Translations under genes and position numbers: made by a program
The notes under the pieces: generated by a model
What the model was told of the DNA's origin: nothing
What the model saw: the letters and a program-made list of their open reading frames with translations, nothing else
Database searches by the model: none
Assembly: GCA_900319075.1 (NCBI GenBank)
Contig: ONMZ01000001.1
Location: forward strand, 161,264-225,263
Direction: 5' to 3'
DNA length: 64,000 nt
From: an uncultured Eubacteriales bacterium
GTDB lineage: Bacteria > Bacillota > Clostridia > Oscillospirales > Ruminococcaceae
In this document: one piece after another, positions 44,248-51,203 of the stretch
Layout: the number at the start of each line of letters is the position of its first letter
Position numbering within the stretch: the first letter of the stretch is position 1

Positions 44248-44689
44248 AAACAAACCTTTTAACGATCCTTTTAGCTTTACCCTTCAGCTTCTTAAAAAAC
44301 ACTCTTACAGGAATGGTATGCATTATATACCACGTATAAAGTCTGTAGCTTGTGTCTGTCACACTATGACTTTTACCTTTGCGGACATATGAAGTCATAA
44401 CGCCCAGGATATCCTTATCCTTTATACCGTACTCATTGTTTATACAGTTATCCCCAAGGATCACATAATCATCCTTGCGGACCCGTATCACCCTGTGAAG
44501 GACATATTTGTCAGGCTCACGCACATACAAAACCACGTCCCCTGCTTTGCATCTTTTCTTTCCTTTTTTCTCTACGGTGAAAAGATCACGGCCCTGACAA
44601 AGCAGTGGCATCATGCTGGTCCCTACGTTTGAATAGGTAAGGGTTCCGTTTTTTTTCAGATATTCACGGAAATTAGTTGTCTCATCCAT
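44231..44689 (-). CDS. S24/S26-family peptidase (SipW-like)
   Basis: Protease of 152 residues. The nucleophile box is GTSMMPLL (about 18-25), the second box is YVLHRVIRV (about 60-68) with His in the general-base position as in SipW and eukaryotic/archaeal signal peptidases, and GDNCINNEYGI (about 78-88) is the third box. There is no convincing TM helix before the catalytic Ser; a hydrophobic C-terminal patch (about 115-130) is possible. Start ATG overlaps the PqqD stop (ATGGATGA). It could cleave a leader or a pre-protein within the cassette. Confidence 0.85.
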   Translation of the reverse strand: MDETTNFREYLKKNGTLTYSNVGTSMMPLLCQGRDLFTVEKKGKKRCKAGDVVLYVREPDKYVLHRVIRVRKDDYVILGDNCINNEYGIKDKDILGVMTSYVRKGKSHSVTDTSYRLYTWYIMHTIPVRVFFKKLKGKAKRIVKRFVYGKKI

Positions 44690-44942
44690 CAATAGCACCT
44701 ATTTTTTTTAGTTCTGTGACCACCCTATGCACATCAGCCTCTATCTTTCCCTGGGGAGCATCGTACTGCTCACGAAGGGTCTTGACCATCTGTGCCTCGG
44801 TGGTATCATTTTTCAAAAGTTCAAGCACATTGCCAAGCATTTTATTACCCTTGACTATCCCGGAAAACTTTGCCTTTCCGGTAGCCACGAGCATTGTTTC
44901 TTTTCCTGTGTCATGCACAATAAAATCTTTTCTGAGTTTCAT
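44682..44942 (-). CDS. PqqD-like peptide-binding protein
   Basis: Small winged-helix protein of 86 residues of the PqqD/RRE type: early beta strands (DFIVHDTGKETMLVA), GKAKFSGIVKGN, then a helical C-terminal half (about 48-86, VHRVVTELKKIGAIDG). PqqD domains bind leader peptides of ribosomally made natural products and present them to modifying enzymes. Overlaps the S26 gene and lies 13 nt after the HPr-kinase-like gene. A separate radical SAM partner is not present in the operon. Confidence 0.85.
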   Translation of the reverse strand: MKLRKDFIVHDTGKETMLVATGKAKFSGIVKGNKMLGNVLELLKNDTTEAQMVKTLREQYDAPQGKIEADVHRVVTELKKIGAIDG

Positions 44943-44955
44943 AGTTTTCTTCCTT

Positions 44956-45684
44956 TCATCTCATTGCATCGTAAGCGGTCTGAGCCGCACTTATATCCAT
45001 ATTGCATCTTATCAAATAAAGCCCGGTCTGTGCCAGCATTTTGTCAAGCGCACTCATAGATCTTGCAAGGGCGACAGGGTCTGAGGGTCTGTACATCTGT
45101 TGAATTATACGGGGATATATCAGCGTTGATTTTACCGGGACGGCGGAATTATCCTCTGCCCTTTCGATCACACCCACCGCCTTTAGGGGCACAGATATAT
45201 TTTCACCCAGCCGATGTTTTCCGTTGTAGGGAGTACCGTAAACAGTGATCCCGCTGTCAGACACCTTGATGATGGGTTTATCGTCGTTCACCATAACAGC
45301 TTTATCGCCGAGATACTCTCTCCAGAGCCTTGAATGAGTGGATTTCCCTGTTCCGCTGGGGGCTGTAAAAAGATACCCCTTACCGTCCACGGCAATACAC
45401 GAGCCGTGGAAAAGAAATCTGTCATAGTAAGGCATCATCTCGGATATTTTACGGTACACAGCCAGCTCTTCAAGATAATCATCGGTGCTGTCGTAAGGTT
45501 TTCTGCCCTCTGCCAGGGCGTTTTTTAAAGAGCGTTCACGCTCATAATCTATATCGCCCTGAGATATGACCACCTCAAAGTCAGGCTCATCTGTACTTGC
45601 ATAATCCCGGCAGTATTCATGCACAGATCCATAAAGTGAACTAACGCCGATATTCACATCCGCTATCTTATATATCCCCTTCAT
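44956..45684 (-). CDS. HPr kinase-like protein
   Basis: P-loop kinase-like protein of 242 residues from the ATG at 45684 (AGGAGA 6 nt upstream). It has an N-terminal domain (about 1-95), the HprK-type P-loop APSGTGKSTHS (about 118-128), and a downstream acidic motif VNDDKPII (about 142-149), followed by GTPYNGKH. Length and the N-terminal domain differ from true HprK, which regulates carbon catabolite repression; this subgroup is typically found with PqqD-like proteins. First gene of the five-gene operon. It may phosphorylate a peptide; no experimental substrate known to me. Confidence 0.82.
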   Translation of the reverse strand: MKGIYKIADVNIGVSSLYGSVHEYCRDYASTDEPDFEVVISQGDIDYERERSLKNALAEGRKPYDSTDDYLEELAVYRKISEMMPYYDRFLFHGSCIAVDGKGYLFTAPSGTGKSTHSRLWREYLGDKAVMVNDDKPIIKVSDSGITVYGTPYNGKHRLGENISVPLKAVGVIERAEDNSAVPVKSTLIYPRIIQQMYRPSDPVALARSMSALDKMLAQTGLYLIRCNMDISAAQTAYDAMR

Positions 45685-45803
45685 CTGCACTCTCCTGTCT
45701 GCTCAGAATTCTGTAAGCTGCCCTTGCCGGGGCGCATTACGATAAGATTATTTTAACATGGTGCTTTTTACGGTCATATACACCACAAGCACTACCGAGT
45801 TTT

Positions 45804-45832
45804 ATTATATCACAATTATCATGATTTGTCTA
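45804..45832 (-). promoter_or_regulatory. Promoter of the HprK-PqqD-S26-TraX-ABC operon
   Basis: Minus strand TAGACA (45832-45827), 17-nt spacer, TATAAT (45809-45804). It gives a leader of about 110 nt before the first ATG, in which only a frame of about ten codons is seen. Confidence 0.7.
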
Positions 45833-45889
45833 TCATTTAAATAAAAAAACACAAAACAGGTGCTTGTTTCCCGGATCTACGCTCAGCCT

Positions 45890-45917
45890 AAAAAAAGACC
45901 CCTTTAATAAGGGGTCT
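45890..45917 (-). terminator. Intrinsic terminator after the HD-GYP regulator gene
   Basis: AGACCCCTT and AAGGGGTCT (45897-45905 with 45909-45917) form a 9-bp stem, followed on the minus strand by seven T. Confidence 0.85.
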
Positions 45918-45923
45918 GACAGA

Positions 45924-47390
45924 TCATTCTTTTCCATACATATTGACCGCCATAAGGATACCTCCAACAGTCATTTTAAGGTTAGCGATAAGCTCATCGT
46001 TATTCTCCCTCAAAAACTCCATATCCTTATTTCTTGCGGCTTCTTCGATCTCCTCAGCGAGTCTTGAAAGCCGTTCAGCTCCAACAGTCCTTGAAGCATT
46101 TTTCAAAGAGTGAACATAAACACGATACTTTGATACATCGTTTTTTTCAAGACTTGAGGTAAGCTGTTTTTCTCTGTCCTCTGCTCCGGCTGTAAACTCA
46201 CGAAGCATCTCGGCATAGAAATCAACATCGTTCATACAATATCTCAGACCCAAAGCGGTATTCAGACCGCCTGCTTCCAGCATAGAGATATATGCAAAAA
46301 CAGCCTCATCCTCGCTGTCTGAAAAGCCGTCATTCTTCTGTCCGTTTGCGTCTGAGGAGGCATCATAATGTTCACGCAGGTCATAGTCCTCATCTTCGCT
46401 CATTATCTCAAGCATGATCTTGGCAAAGTTCGGGTCGAACTGCTTTGCCATTCCTTTTTCAAGCTCACTTTTTATATATTCCTGTGCAAACACGCCATGA
46501 TAGCTTCTTCTGGAGGACATAGCATCATATGCATCGGCAACGGCGATTATCCTTGCCTCTTCGGGGATCTCCTCACCTTTAAGTCCGTCCGGATAACCCA
46601 TTCCATCGTATCTTTCGTGATGATACCGAGCACCGATAGCCAGCTTTGGCATTTCGGTTATATTTTTAAGTATGCTGTATCCGACCATAGGATGGGTCTT
46701 TATAAGCGAATATTCCTCGTCCGTAAGCTTTGACGGTTTATTTATCACAGTATCCGGTACACCTATTTTTCCAACGTCGTGAAGAAGTCCCATCATATAT
46801 ATCTCTTCCTGTGCATTCTGAGAATATCCCGCACGCTTGGCGATCTCACGGGTATAGTCGGCAACTCTTGAAGAATGACCGTTGGTGTACTTATCCTTTG
46901 CATCAATAGCTCCCGCAAGGGTCCGCACCACCTGGAGAGAAAGCCTTTCGCTTTTTTCATGCTCCTTTACTGCCTCGCCGGATTTACGCTCTACCTCCGT
47001 TTTAAGCTCGTTTCTGAGCTTACCCAGCTGTATCATATTCTTGACCCTCAAAAGCAGAATGCTTGTAACATAGGGCTTGGCAACAAAATCCAGCGCTCCC
47101 GATGAAAGCGCCTTACTCTCGGTATTTGAGTCGTGACCCGATGCAAGGAAAATAACAGGTATTTTAGCTGTTTTTTCATCTGCTTTCATGCGTTTGAGGG
47201 TCTCAAACCCATCTATACCCGCAGTTTTCACATCAAGCATAACAAGATCCGGAGTATTGCTCTGAAGATATTTCAGCAGATCCTCACCGGACTTAAAGCT
47301 GTCCACCTTATAACCATTAAAGGACAAGATAAGCTCTGCCGCTTTACGGCCTATATCATCATTATCTGCCATAACAACATGATGCTGCAA
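45924..47390 (-). CDS. Response regulator with HD-GYP and HPt domains
   Basis: Signalling protein of 488 residues. REC domain (about 3-118; phosphoacceptor Asp in VMLDVKTAG, about 53), short coiled coil, HD-GYP phosphodiesterase domain (about 140-310; LLHDVGKIG, HHERYDGMGYPDG and VADAYDAM intact), then a C-terminal HPt domain (about 375-480) with phosphoacceptor His in VHSLKNAS. The HD-GYP part probably degrades c-di-GMP. Ending in an HPt makes it a REC-output-HPt hybrid, which is unusual. The start is TTG with GGGAGGG 8 nt upstream; a later ATG (47372) would cut the REC domain's first strand. Confidence 0.9.
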   Translation of the reverse strand: MQHHVVMADNDDIGRKAAELILSFNGYKVDSFKSGEDLLKYLQSNTPDLVMLDVKTAGIDGFETLKRMKADEKTAKIPVIFLASGHDSNTESKALSSGALDFVAKPYVTSILLLRVKNMIQLGKLRNELKTEVERKSGEAVKEHEKSERLSLQVVRTLAGAIDAKDKYTNGHSSRVADYTREIAKRAGYSQNAQEEIYMMGLLHDVGKIGVPDTVINKPSKLTDEEYSLIKTHPMVGYSILKNITEMPKLAIGARYHHERYDGMGYPDGLKGEEIPEEARIIAVADAYDAMSSRRSYHGVFAQEYIKSELEKGMAKQFDPNFAKIMLEIMSEDEDYDLREHYDASSDANGQKNDGFSDSEDEAVFAYISMLEAGGLNTALGLRYCMNDVDFYAEMLREFTAGAEDREKQLTSSLEKNDVSKYRVYVHSLKNASRTVGAERLSRLAEEIEEAARNKDMEFLRENNDELIANLKMTVGGILMAVNMYGKE

Positions 47391-47414
47391 AAATTGTCCC
47401 TCCCCTCAAATTTG

Positions 47415-48986
47415 TTATATTTTATACATTATATCACAAACATCACAGTTTTTCAAGTACCGCAGCCAAGAAAAATAACATTTTTCATAAAAAACATTAC
47501 AAAAAAAGATCGCCCTTTGCAGTTGTGCAAAAGGCGAAGCGTGCTTGGCACAGTGTATAATGGAACTTACGTTGTAAAGTATCGTCAAGTGATCGTCGTA
47601 TATATAAACAGAATTAACAAACAAGTCAATAATATCGCGCTGATATTGTTTGTCGTCGATGTCGCCGCCCTTGAACTTTTCGAGAAAATAAACAACTTGC
47701 AACTTGTCAAGCGTCGGCAGGCTGACTTTTTCTTTTGCAATATCTGTTTCGAGTGCCGCCTTGCGCTCCTCGAGCTCGAGCAAGCGGGCTTTTGTGGTAT
47801 CAGTAACGATACCCGCCTCAATCGCCTTTACGATATTATTAAGTGCGGTGCAAGTATCTTTTAATTGCTGTTCGTAATAGTGTAGCATTGATTTGTCCGC
47901 CTGCTCCGCAGCCTGCAAAGCAACAACCTTGTCCGCAATAAAGTCAATAACGCTGTCTGTCAAGATATGCTCGGCAGTTATCCGCACGATTTCACGCTCG
48001 AGCCAATCCTTGCCGACGTTGCGCTTTTTGCATTTCGTATGCTTAAATATCTTGTCGTGGCATGCGTAGTAATAGAACTTATTGCCACTTTTGCCAGTGC
48101 CAGAGGTGCCGCGCATTGTGCCTTTACAATGTCCGCAGAACGCTTTGCCGGTAAGCAGAAACTCAACCTCGCTACTGATACCGCGACGACGTGGTTTTCT
48201 GCCGCCCGCGCTGCGCCGTGCCTGCACGCGCTCGAACAAGTCGTCGTCAATGATCCTCGGCATACCGCCGGGCGTGACAACATCGCCGTATCGGTATTCG
48301 CCTATATAAGCACGATTTTGCAAAATGCGCGAAACCGCGTATTGTGTAAAATCTTTATTGCGCTTTGTTTTGATTCCCTCGGCTCGCAGATCACGCCAAA
48401 TGTCCGCGACTTTTCTGCCGCTATCGTATTCGGTAAATATGCGCTTGACGATAGCAGCCTCGCCCGGCTCTATCTTATAATGTCTATCATCACCGACGAT
48501 ATAACCGAGGCTTTGCCCTGCGCCGTTTGCCTTGCATTGCAGCGCGTTTTCTTTTAGCCCGCGCCGCACGTTTTCGGCAAGGTTTGCGCTGTAATACTCC
48601 GCAAGCCCCTCGAGCACGCTTTCGAGGATAATGCCCTCGGGCGTATCGGGTATATGCTCCATGCACGATACGACGCGCACGCCTGACATTTTTAGAATCG
48701 CGCGATTTTGTGCCATTTCTGCGCGGTTGCGTCCGAAACGGTCGATTTTCCAAACAAGCACGACCGAAACGCCGCCGCGCTTGCAGTCGCGGAGCATCTG
48801 CTGGAAACCTGCGCGCTTGTCGTTTCGCCCGGTTTGCTTGCTGTCGGTGTATATGCCTAATACGCGCATATCATTTCGGTGCGCGTATTCTTTGCACTCG
48901 CGGATCTGTCCCTCGATACTCGCCTCGGTTTGCTGCGGTCCTGGGGAATAGCGGGCATATATATAGCAATTAGTATGTGTTGACAT
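47415..48986 (-). CDS. Large serine recombinase (prophage integrase) with host-derived tail
   Basis: Site-specific recombinase that inserts and excises the prophage. The 523 residues comprise the catalytic domain (about 7-150; YARYS with nucleophile S14), the recombinase DNA-binding domain (about 165-270), a zinc ribbon (FCGHCKG ... CHDKIFKHTKC, about 293-330), a coiled coil (about 370-440) and a C-terminal segment. From about residue 475 on, the frame runs through an intrinsic terminator and the neighbour's promoter, so the last 40-50 residues are probably host DNA fused at attL. The protein made after integration may be tail-modified. Confidence 0.92.
   Translation of the reverse strand: MSTHTNCYIYARYSPGPQQTEASIEGQIRECKEYAHRNDMRVLGIYTDSKQTGRNDKRAGFQQMLRDCKRGGVSVVLVWKIDRFGRNRAEMAQNRAILKMSGVRVVSCMEHIPDTPEGIILESVLEGLAEYYSANLAENVRRGLKENALQCKANGAGQSLGYIVGDDRHYKIEPGEAAIVKRIFTEYDSGRKVADIWRDLRAEGIKTKRNKDFTQYAVSRILQNRAYIGEYRYGDVVTPGGMPRIIDDDLFERVQARRSAGGRKPRRRGISSEVEFLLTGKAFCGHCKGTMRGTSGTGKSGNKFYYYACHDKIFKHTKCKKRNVGKDWLEREIVRITAEHILTDSVIDFIADKVVALQAAEQADKSMLHYYEQQLKDTCTALNNIVKAIEAGIVTDTTKARLLELEERKAALETDIAKEKVSLPTLDKLQVVYFLEKFKGGDIDDKQYQRDIIDLFVNSVYIYDDHLTILYNVSSIIHCAKHASPFAQLQRAIFFCNVFYEKCYFSWLRYLKNCDVCDIMYKI
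47428..47456 (-). promoter_or_regulatory. Promoter of the HD-GYP regulator gene, inside the recombinase reading frame
   Basis: Minus strand TTGAAA (47456-47451), 17-nt spacer, TATAAT (47433-47428). It occupies the last 30 codons or fewer of the serine recombinase frame. Confidence 0.8.
47501..47536 (-). terminator. Intrinsic terminator within the recombinase frame
   Basis: On the minus strand, CGCCTTTTGCA (47536-47526), loop CAAC, TGCAAAGGGCG (47521-47511), one mismatch, followed by ATC and seven T (47507-47501). A classic terminator that lies in codons about 484-496 of the recombinase. Confidence 0.8.
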
Positions 48987-48997
48987 TAAAAATCACC

Positions 48998-49522
48998 TTA
49001 TGGCTTGTTAAAAGCCTTTACATGTATATTACAGCCGTAGTTATAATCGCCGCCGCCCGTGACGCTGGAAACAGTAACCGACATCGGATTGTTGCCGAAA
49101 CATTGCACCATTTCAGCAGCAATGTTGTCTTTTAGATACCCGAGCTGTTTGCCGTCCTCGGTAAAAACCGCGACAGCGTTAGGATATTCGCTTGACGGTG
49201 TATGCTTGAGCACGAGGCTTTGACCGACTTTAAGATTCTTAATATAAAGCTGTCTGTCGCTGCCGTCGTCGTTCTTATAGGTCACACCAGCGATTTTTGT
49301 GTGAAAATTCTTGACCGCGTTGTCGTCGCTTGTATCGACCGATATTGTTTTTGGAGTGTTTGAGCCGTTCATTTTCTTAACAGCGTCGACAATATCAATG
49401 ATCCAGCCGACAACAAAACAACCTACTGTAAAAAGCCACAGCACGCCGAGTCCCGCTTGTCCTTTTCTAAAACGCGCATAACCCGTCCAGCCAAAAAAGA
49501 TAGTAATAATTAGATTTGCCAT
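48998..49522 (-). CDS. TM2-HIRAN membrane protein (possible lysogenic-conversion gene)
   Basis: 174 residues from the ATG at 49522 (AAAGGAG upstream). A TM2 domain with two helices (about 2-46, GYARFRKGQAGLGVLWL) is joined to a HIRAN domain (about 70-170, TKIAGVTYKNDDGSDRQLYI to NIHVKAF). HIRAN domains bind DNA 3' ends or act as OB-like modules in replication and repair proteins; TM2 domains are membrane modules. It sits between integrase and repressor on the lysogenic strand, the usual place of genes expressed from the prophage. A role in defence or superinfection exclusion is possible but not shown. Confidence 0.78.
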   Translation of the reverse strand: MANLIITIFFGWTGYARFRKGQAGLGVLWLFTVGCFVVGWIIDIVDAVKKMNGSNTPKTISVDTSDDNAVKNFHTKIAGVTYKNDDGSDRQLYIKNLKVGQSLVLKHTPSSEYPNAVAVFTEDGKQLGYLKDNIAAEMVQCFGNNPMSVTVSSVTGGGDYNYGCNIHVKAFNKP

Positions 49523-49553
49523 TTTCAACGCTCCTTTATGTTATGTTTTTTTG

Positions 49554-49591
49554 CCGCATAGCAGGCTTAACAGCCCGCTTGCGGTTTTTTT
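49554..49591 (+). terminator. Terminator-like hairpin oriented for plus-strand transcripts
   Basis: CCGCA ... TGCGG stem with inner GGGC/GCCT pairing (49554-49584) followed by seven T on the plus strand. The flanking genes are both on the minus strand, so it does not serve them in that direction. Confidence 0.6.
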
Positions 49592-49601
49592 GTTGTGTAT
49601 T

Positions 49602-50063
49602 TTATGCGTTCTCTTGCTTTTGAATTTCTTGCTTATTCAATTCAGATAACATTTCAGCGCGACCGATTATATTGTCCTGCTGCTCCTCAGTCAATTCATC
49701 GAAAAGCTCCACAATGCGAGTTTGCCGCCTTGTCATTTTATTATCGTCAACTATCGGCGTTACATTCTGGCGATCATTGTAGAACTCCTCGAGAGCCTCT
49801 TTTGCAAAAATGGACGCAGGAACGTCGAGCGCCTCGCAGATTTTCAGGAATATTTGAACATCAGCCCGCGAGCTGTCGCGGTTGATTATATTGTTCAACG
49901 TTTGAGGTTTTATTCCCGCCTTATCCGCAACCTCTTTTTGTGTTAGTTTTTTATACTCGATAATATCAGCTATCATTTTATCCAAAAAGGAATCGCTAAA
50001 AAAACCTATTCCTTTCATCATCTCCATAGCTTTATCATCGAAGATTCCCGGAAACAGGTTCAT
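49602..50063 (-). CDS. Phage repressor-like XRE protein
   Basis: CI-type transcriptional repressor controlling lysogeny. A helix-turn-helix (KKLTQKEVADKAGIKPQTLNNII, i.e. from residue about 38 with this start) is followed by a linker and a helical C terminus (ELTEEQQDNIIGRAEML). The start is uncertain: candidate ATGs are at 50063, 50027 and 49976 and none has a strong ribosome site; the frame stays open to 50270 but that part overlaps the divergent promoter. Faces the Cro-like gene across a region with repeats and a promoter. Confidence 0.8.
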   Translation of the reverse strand: MNLFPGIFDDKAMEMMKGIGFFSDSFLDKMIADIIEYKKLTQKEVADKAGIKPQTLNNIINRDSSRADVQIFLKICEALDVPASIFAKEALEEFYNDRQNVTPIVDDNKMTRRQTRIVELFDELTEEQQDNIIGRAEMLSELNKQEIQKQENA

Positions 50064-50077
50064 TGCTTTGACTACTC

Positions 50078-50131
50078 GTGTAAATCTGAGTGTAACCTGG
50101 TTTTTGACAAGCAATTTATAGTGTGTACAAT
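50078..50131 (+). promoter_or_regulatory. Phage early promoter and operator candidate
   Basis: TTGACA (50104-50109), 16-nt spacer, TACAAT (50126-50131), directed to the early genes. Just upstream are two GTGTAA direct repeats, 12 nt apart (50078-50083 and 50090-50095), the likely repressor sites. Confidence 0.6.
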
Positions 50132-50136
50132 ACTCT

Positions 50137-50334
50137 TTGCCATACTTCTCTGGGACGATAAGGAAAATTGCAAAGAACGCACTTGCAGCGTCGCTCGGCA
50201 TCAATCGAGGCACGCTTGACAACAAGCTCGAGGGTTCATCAAAATTCACGATTGCCGAAATGTTTTTCATTCAGCAGAAATATTTCCCCGACGTATCGGA
50301 GCAGGAATTGTTTAAACGCGAGGAAAAAGCGTAA
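50137..50334 (+). CDS. Cro-like helix-turn-helix protein
   Basis: Up to 65 residues with a phage HTH: ALAASLGINRGTLDNKL (about 15-31) then a FTIAEMFFIQQ helix and SEQELF, the pattern of gp-Cro/CI-like regulators of Firmicutes phages. The start is unclear: the first possible codon is TTG at 50137, practically at the transcription start predicted from the promoter, and the residues before the HTH do not match the family's first helix. The N terminus may be altered or the start may be an unusual codon downstream. Confidence 0.6.
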   Translation: MPYFSGTIRKIAKNALAASLGINRGTLDNKLEGSSKFTIAEMFFIQQKYFPDVSEQELFKREEKA

Positions 50335-50348
50335 AAGGAGGGCGGAGC

Positions 50349-50603
50349 ATGGACAAAGCAGATTTTATCAAGGTTTATTTAGCGCCGCTTATGTGGGCGC
50401 TGGATCCTGACATCGAGGAAATAAGGCTGATCGACAGACCCAGTGCGCACCAAATAATCACAATCAAGTACCAAAATAGCGTAGCTCGCGAATCTATCGA
50501 CATTACCAACAAAACAAACGAAGAAATAGCATTTGACGGAGTTATGCTATGTTTAAACCACTTGGATAATAAAAGGAGGAATCCGCCACTTGGACAAGCC
50601 TAA
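50349..50603 (+). CDS. Small phage protein, paralogue A
   Basis: 84 residues, not recognised. N terminus DKADFIKVYLAPLMWALDPDIEEIRLID resembles that of the gene at 50788 residue for residue in spacing, so the two look like diverged copies. AAGGAGGGCGGAGC ribosome site. The end overlaps the next small frame by 14 nt. Confidence 0.7.
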   Translation: MDKADFIKVYLAPLMWALDPDIEEIRLIDRPSAHQIITIKYQNSVARESIDITNKTNEEIAFDGVMLCLNHLDNKRRNPPLGQA

Positions 50604-50766
50604 TAATTCCCGCACAGTTACGGTCAAGATAACAAGACGCGAGCTTGTCGACCTCTTGGTCGCGTGCACCGCTTGCAGCGAGAACGTGAACGATCCCGCG
50701 AACAAGTGGAACAAGCTGCACGACAAGTTGCGTGAACAATTAGCACTGTTTGACCTTAAAAACTAA
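50590..50766 (+). CDS. Small phage protein (58 aa)
   Basis: Starts at TTG with AGGAGG about 11 nt upstream and overlaps the preceding gene by 14 nt. A helical, charged protein (RRELVDLLVACTACSENV ... KWNKLHDKLREQLALFD). A CTAC pair is present, but no domain is recognised. Position within a contiguous early operon supports it. Confidence 0.6.
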   Translation: MDKPNNSRTVTVKITRRELVDLLVACTACSENVNDPANKWNKLHDKLREQLALFDLKN

Positions 50767-50787
50767 ATTGAAACGGAGTGATTTCAA

Positions 50788-51003
50788 ATGAATAAAAAAG
50801 AGTACATCGAAAAGCATCTGAAAATGCTTGTGCTTGCAACCGACTTTAACATAGTTGACGTCAAGTACGTCGACAAGGCTTTCGGGCAGAATGAGCAAGT
50901 CAAAATCTGCTATGAAAACGGGTACACAGCGTTTGTTAACGTCACCGGCAACAGCAACGTTGCAACCGCGCAGGCGGTGTTTAACTACATTGCAGCACAT
51001 TAG
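50788..51003 (+). CDS. Small phage protein, paralogue B
   Basis: 71 residues beginning NKKEYIEKHLKMLVLATD, with DVKYVDKAFGQNEQVKICY matching the middle of the gene at 50349. No known function. GGAG upstream; same operon. Confidence 0.7.
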   Translation: MNKKEYIEKHLKMLVLATDFNIVDVKYVDKAFGQNEQVKICYENGYTAFVNVTGNSNVATAQAVFNYIAAH

Positions 51004-51020
51004 CGAAAGGAGGCGGGCAC

Positions 51021-51203
51021 ATGTCTGCATTGATATCTACCAGCGCAGCAGGCATAAAGCCCGCTGACCTGCCGAGCCACATATCAGACGGCGCAGCGCG
51101 CATCACATTGCGCGCAATGCAAAGATATTTTGAGGACCCAGCCGTTAAGGATGATTATAAAAAATGGCTGAAAAGCAGAAAGGCGAAAGGAGTAAAGGAA
51201 TGA
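51021..51203 (+). CDS. Small phage protein (60 aa)
   Basis: Not recognised; mostly helical with a basic C terminus (DDYKKWLKSRKAKGVKE). AAGGAGG upstream; stop overlaps the start of the ParB-like gene (ATGA), which argues for real translation. Confidence 0.6.
   Translation: MSALISTSAAGIKPADLPSHISDGAARITLRAMQRYFEDPAVKDDYKKWLKSRKAKGVKE

Noticed and set aside
45760..45804. Short frame upstream of the HPrK-like gene as a precursor peptide
   Set aside because: Only about ten codons, no ribosome site and no leader/core pattern.
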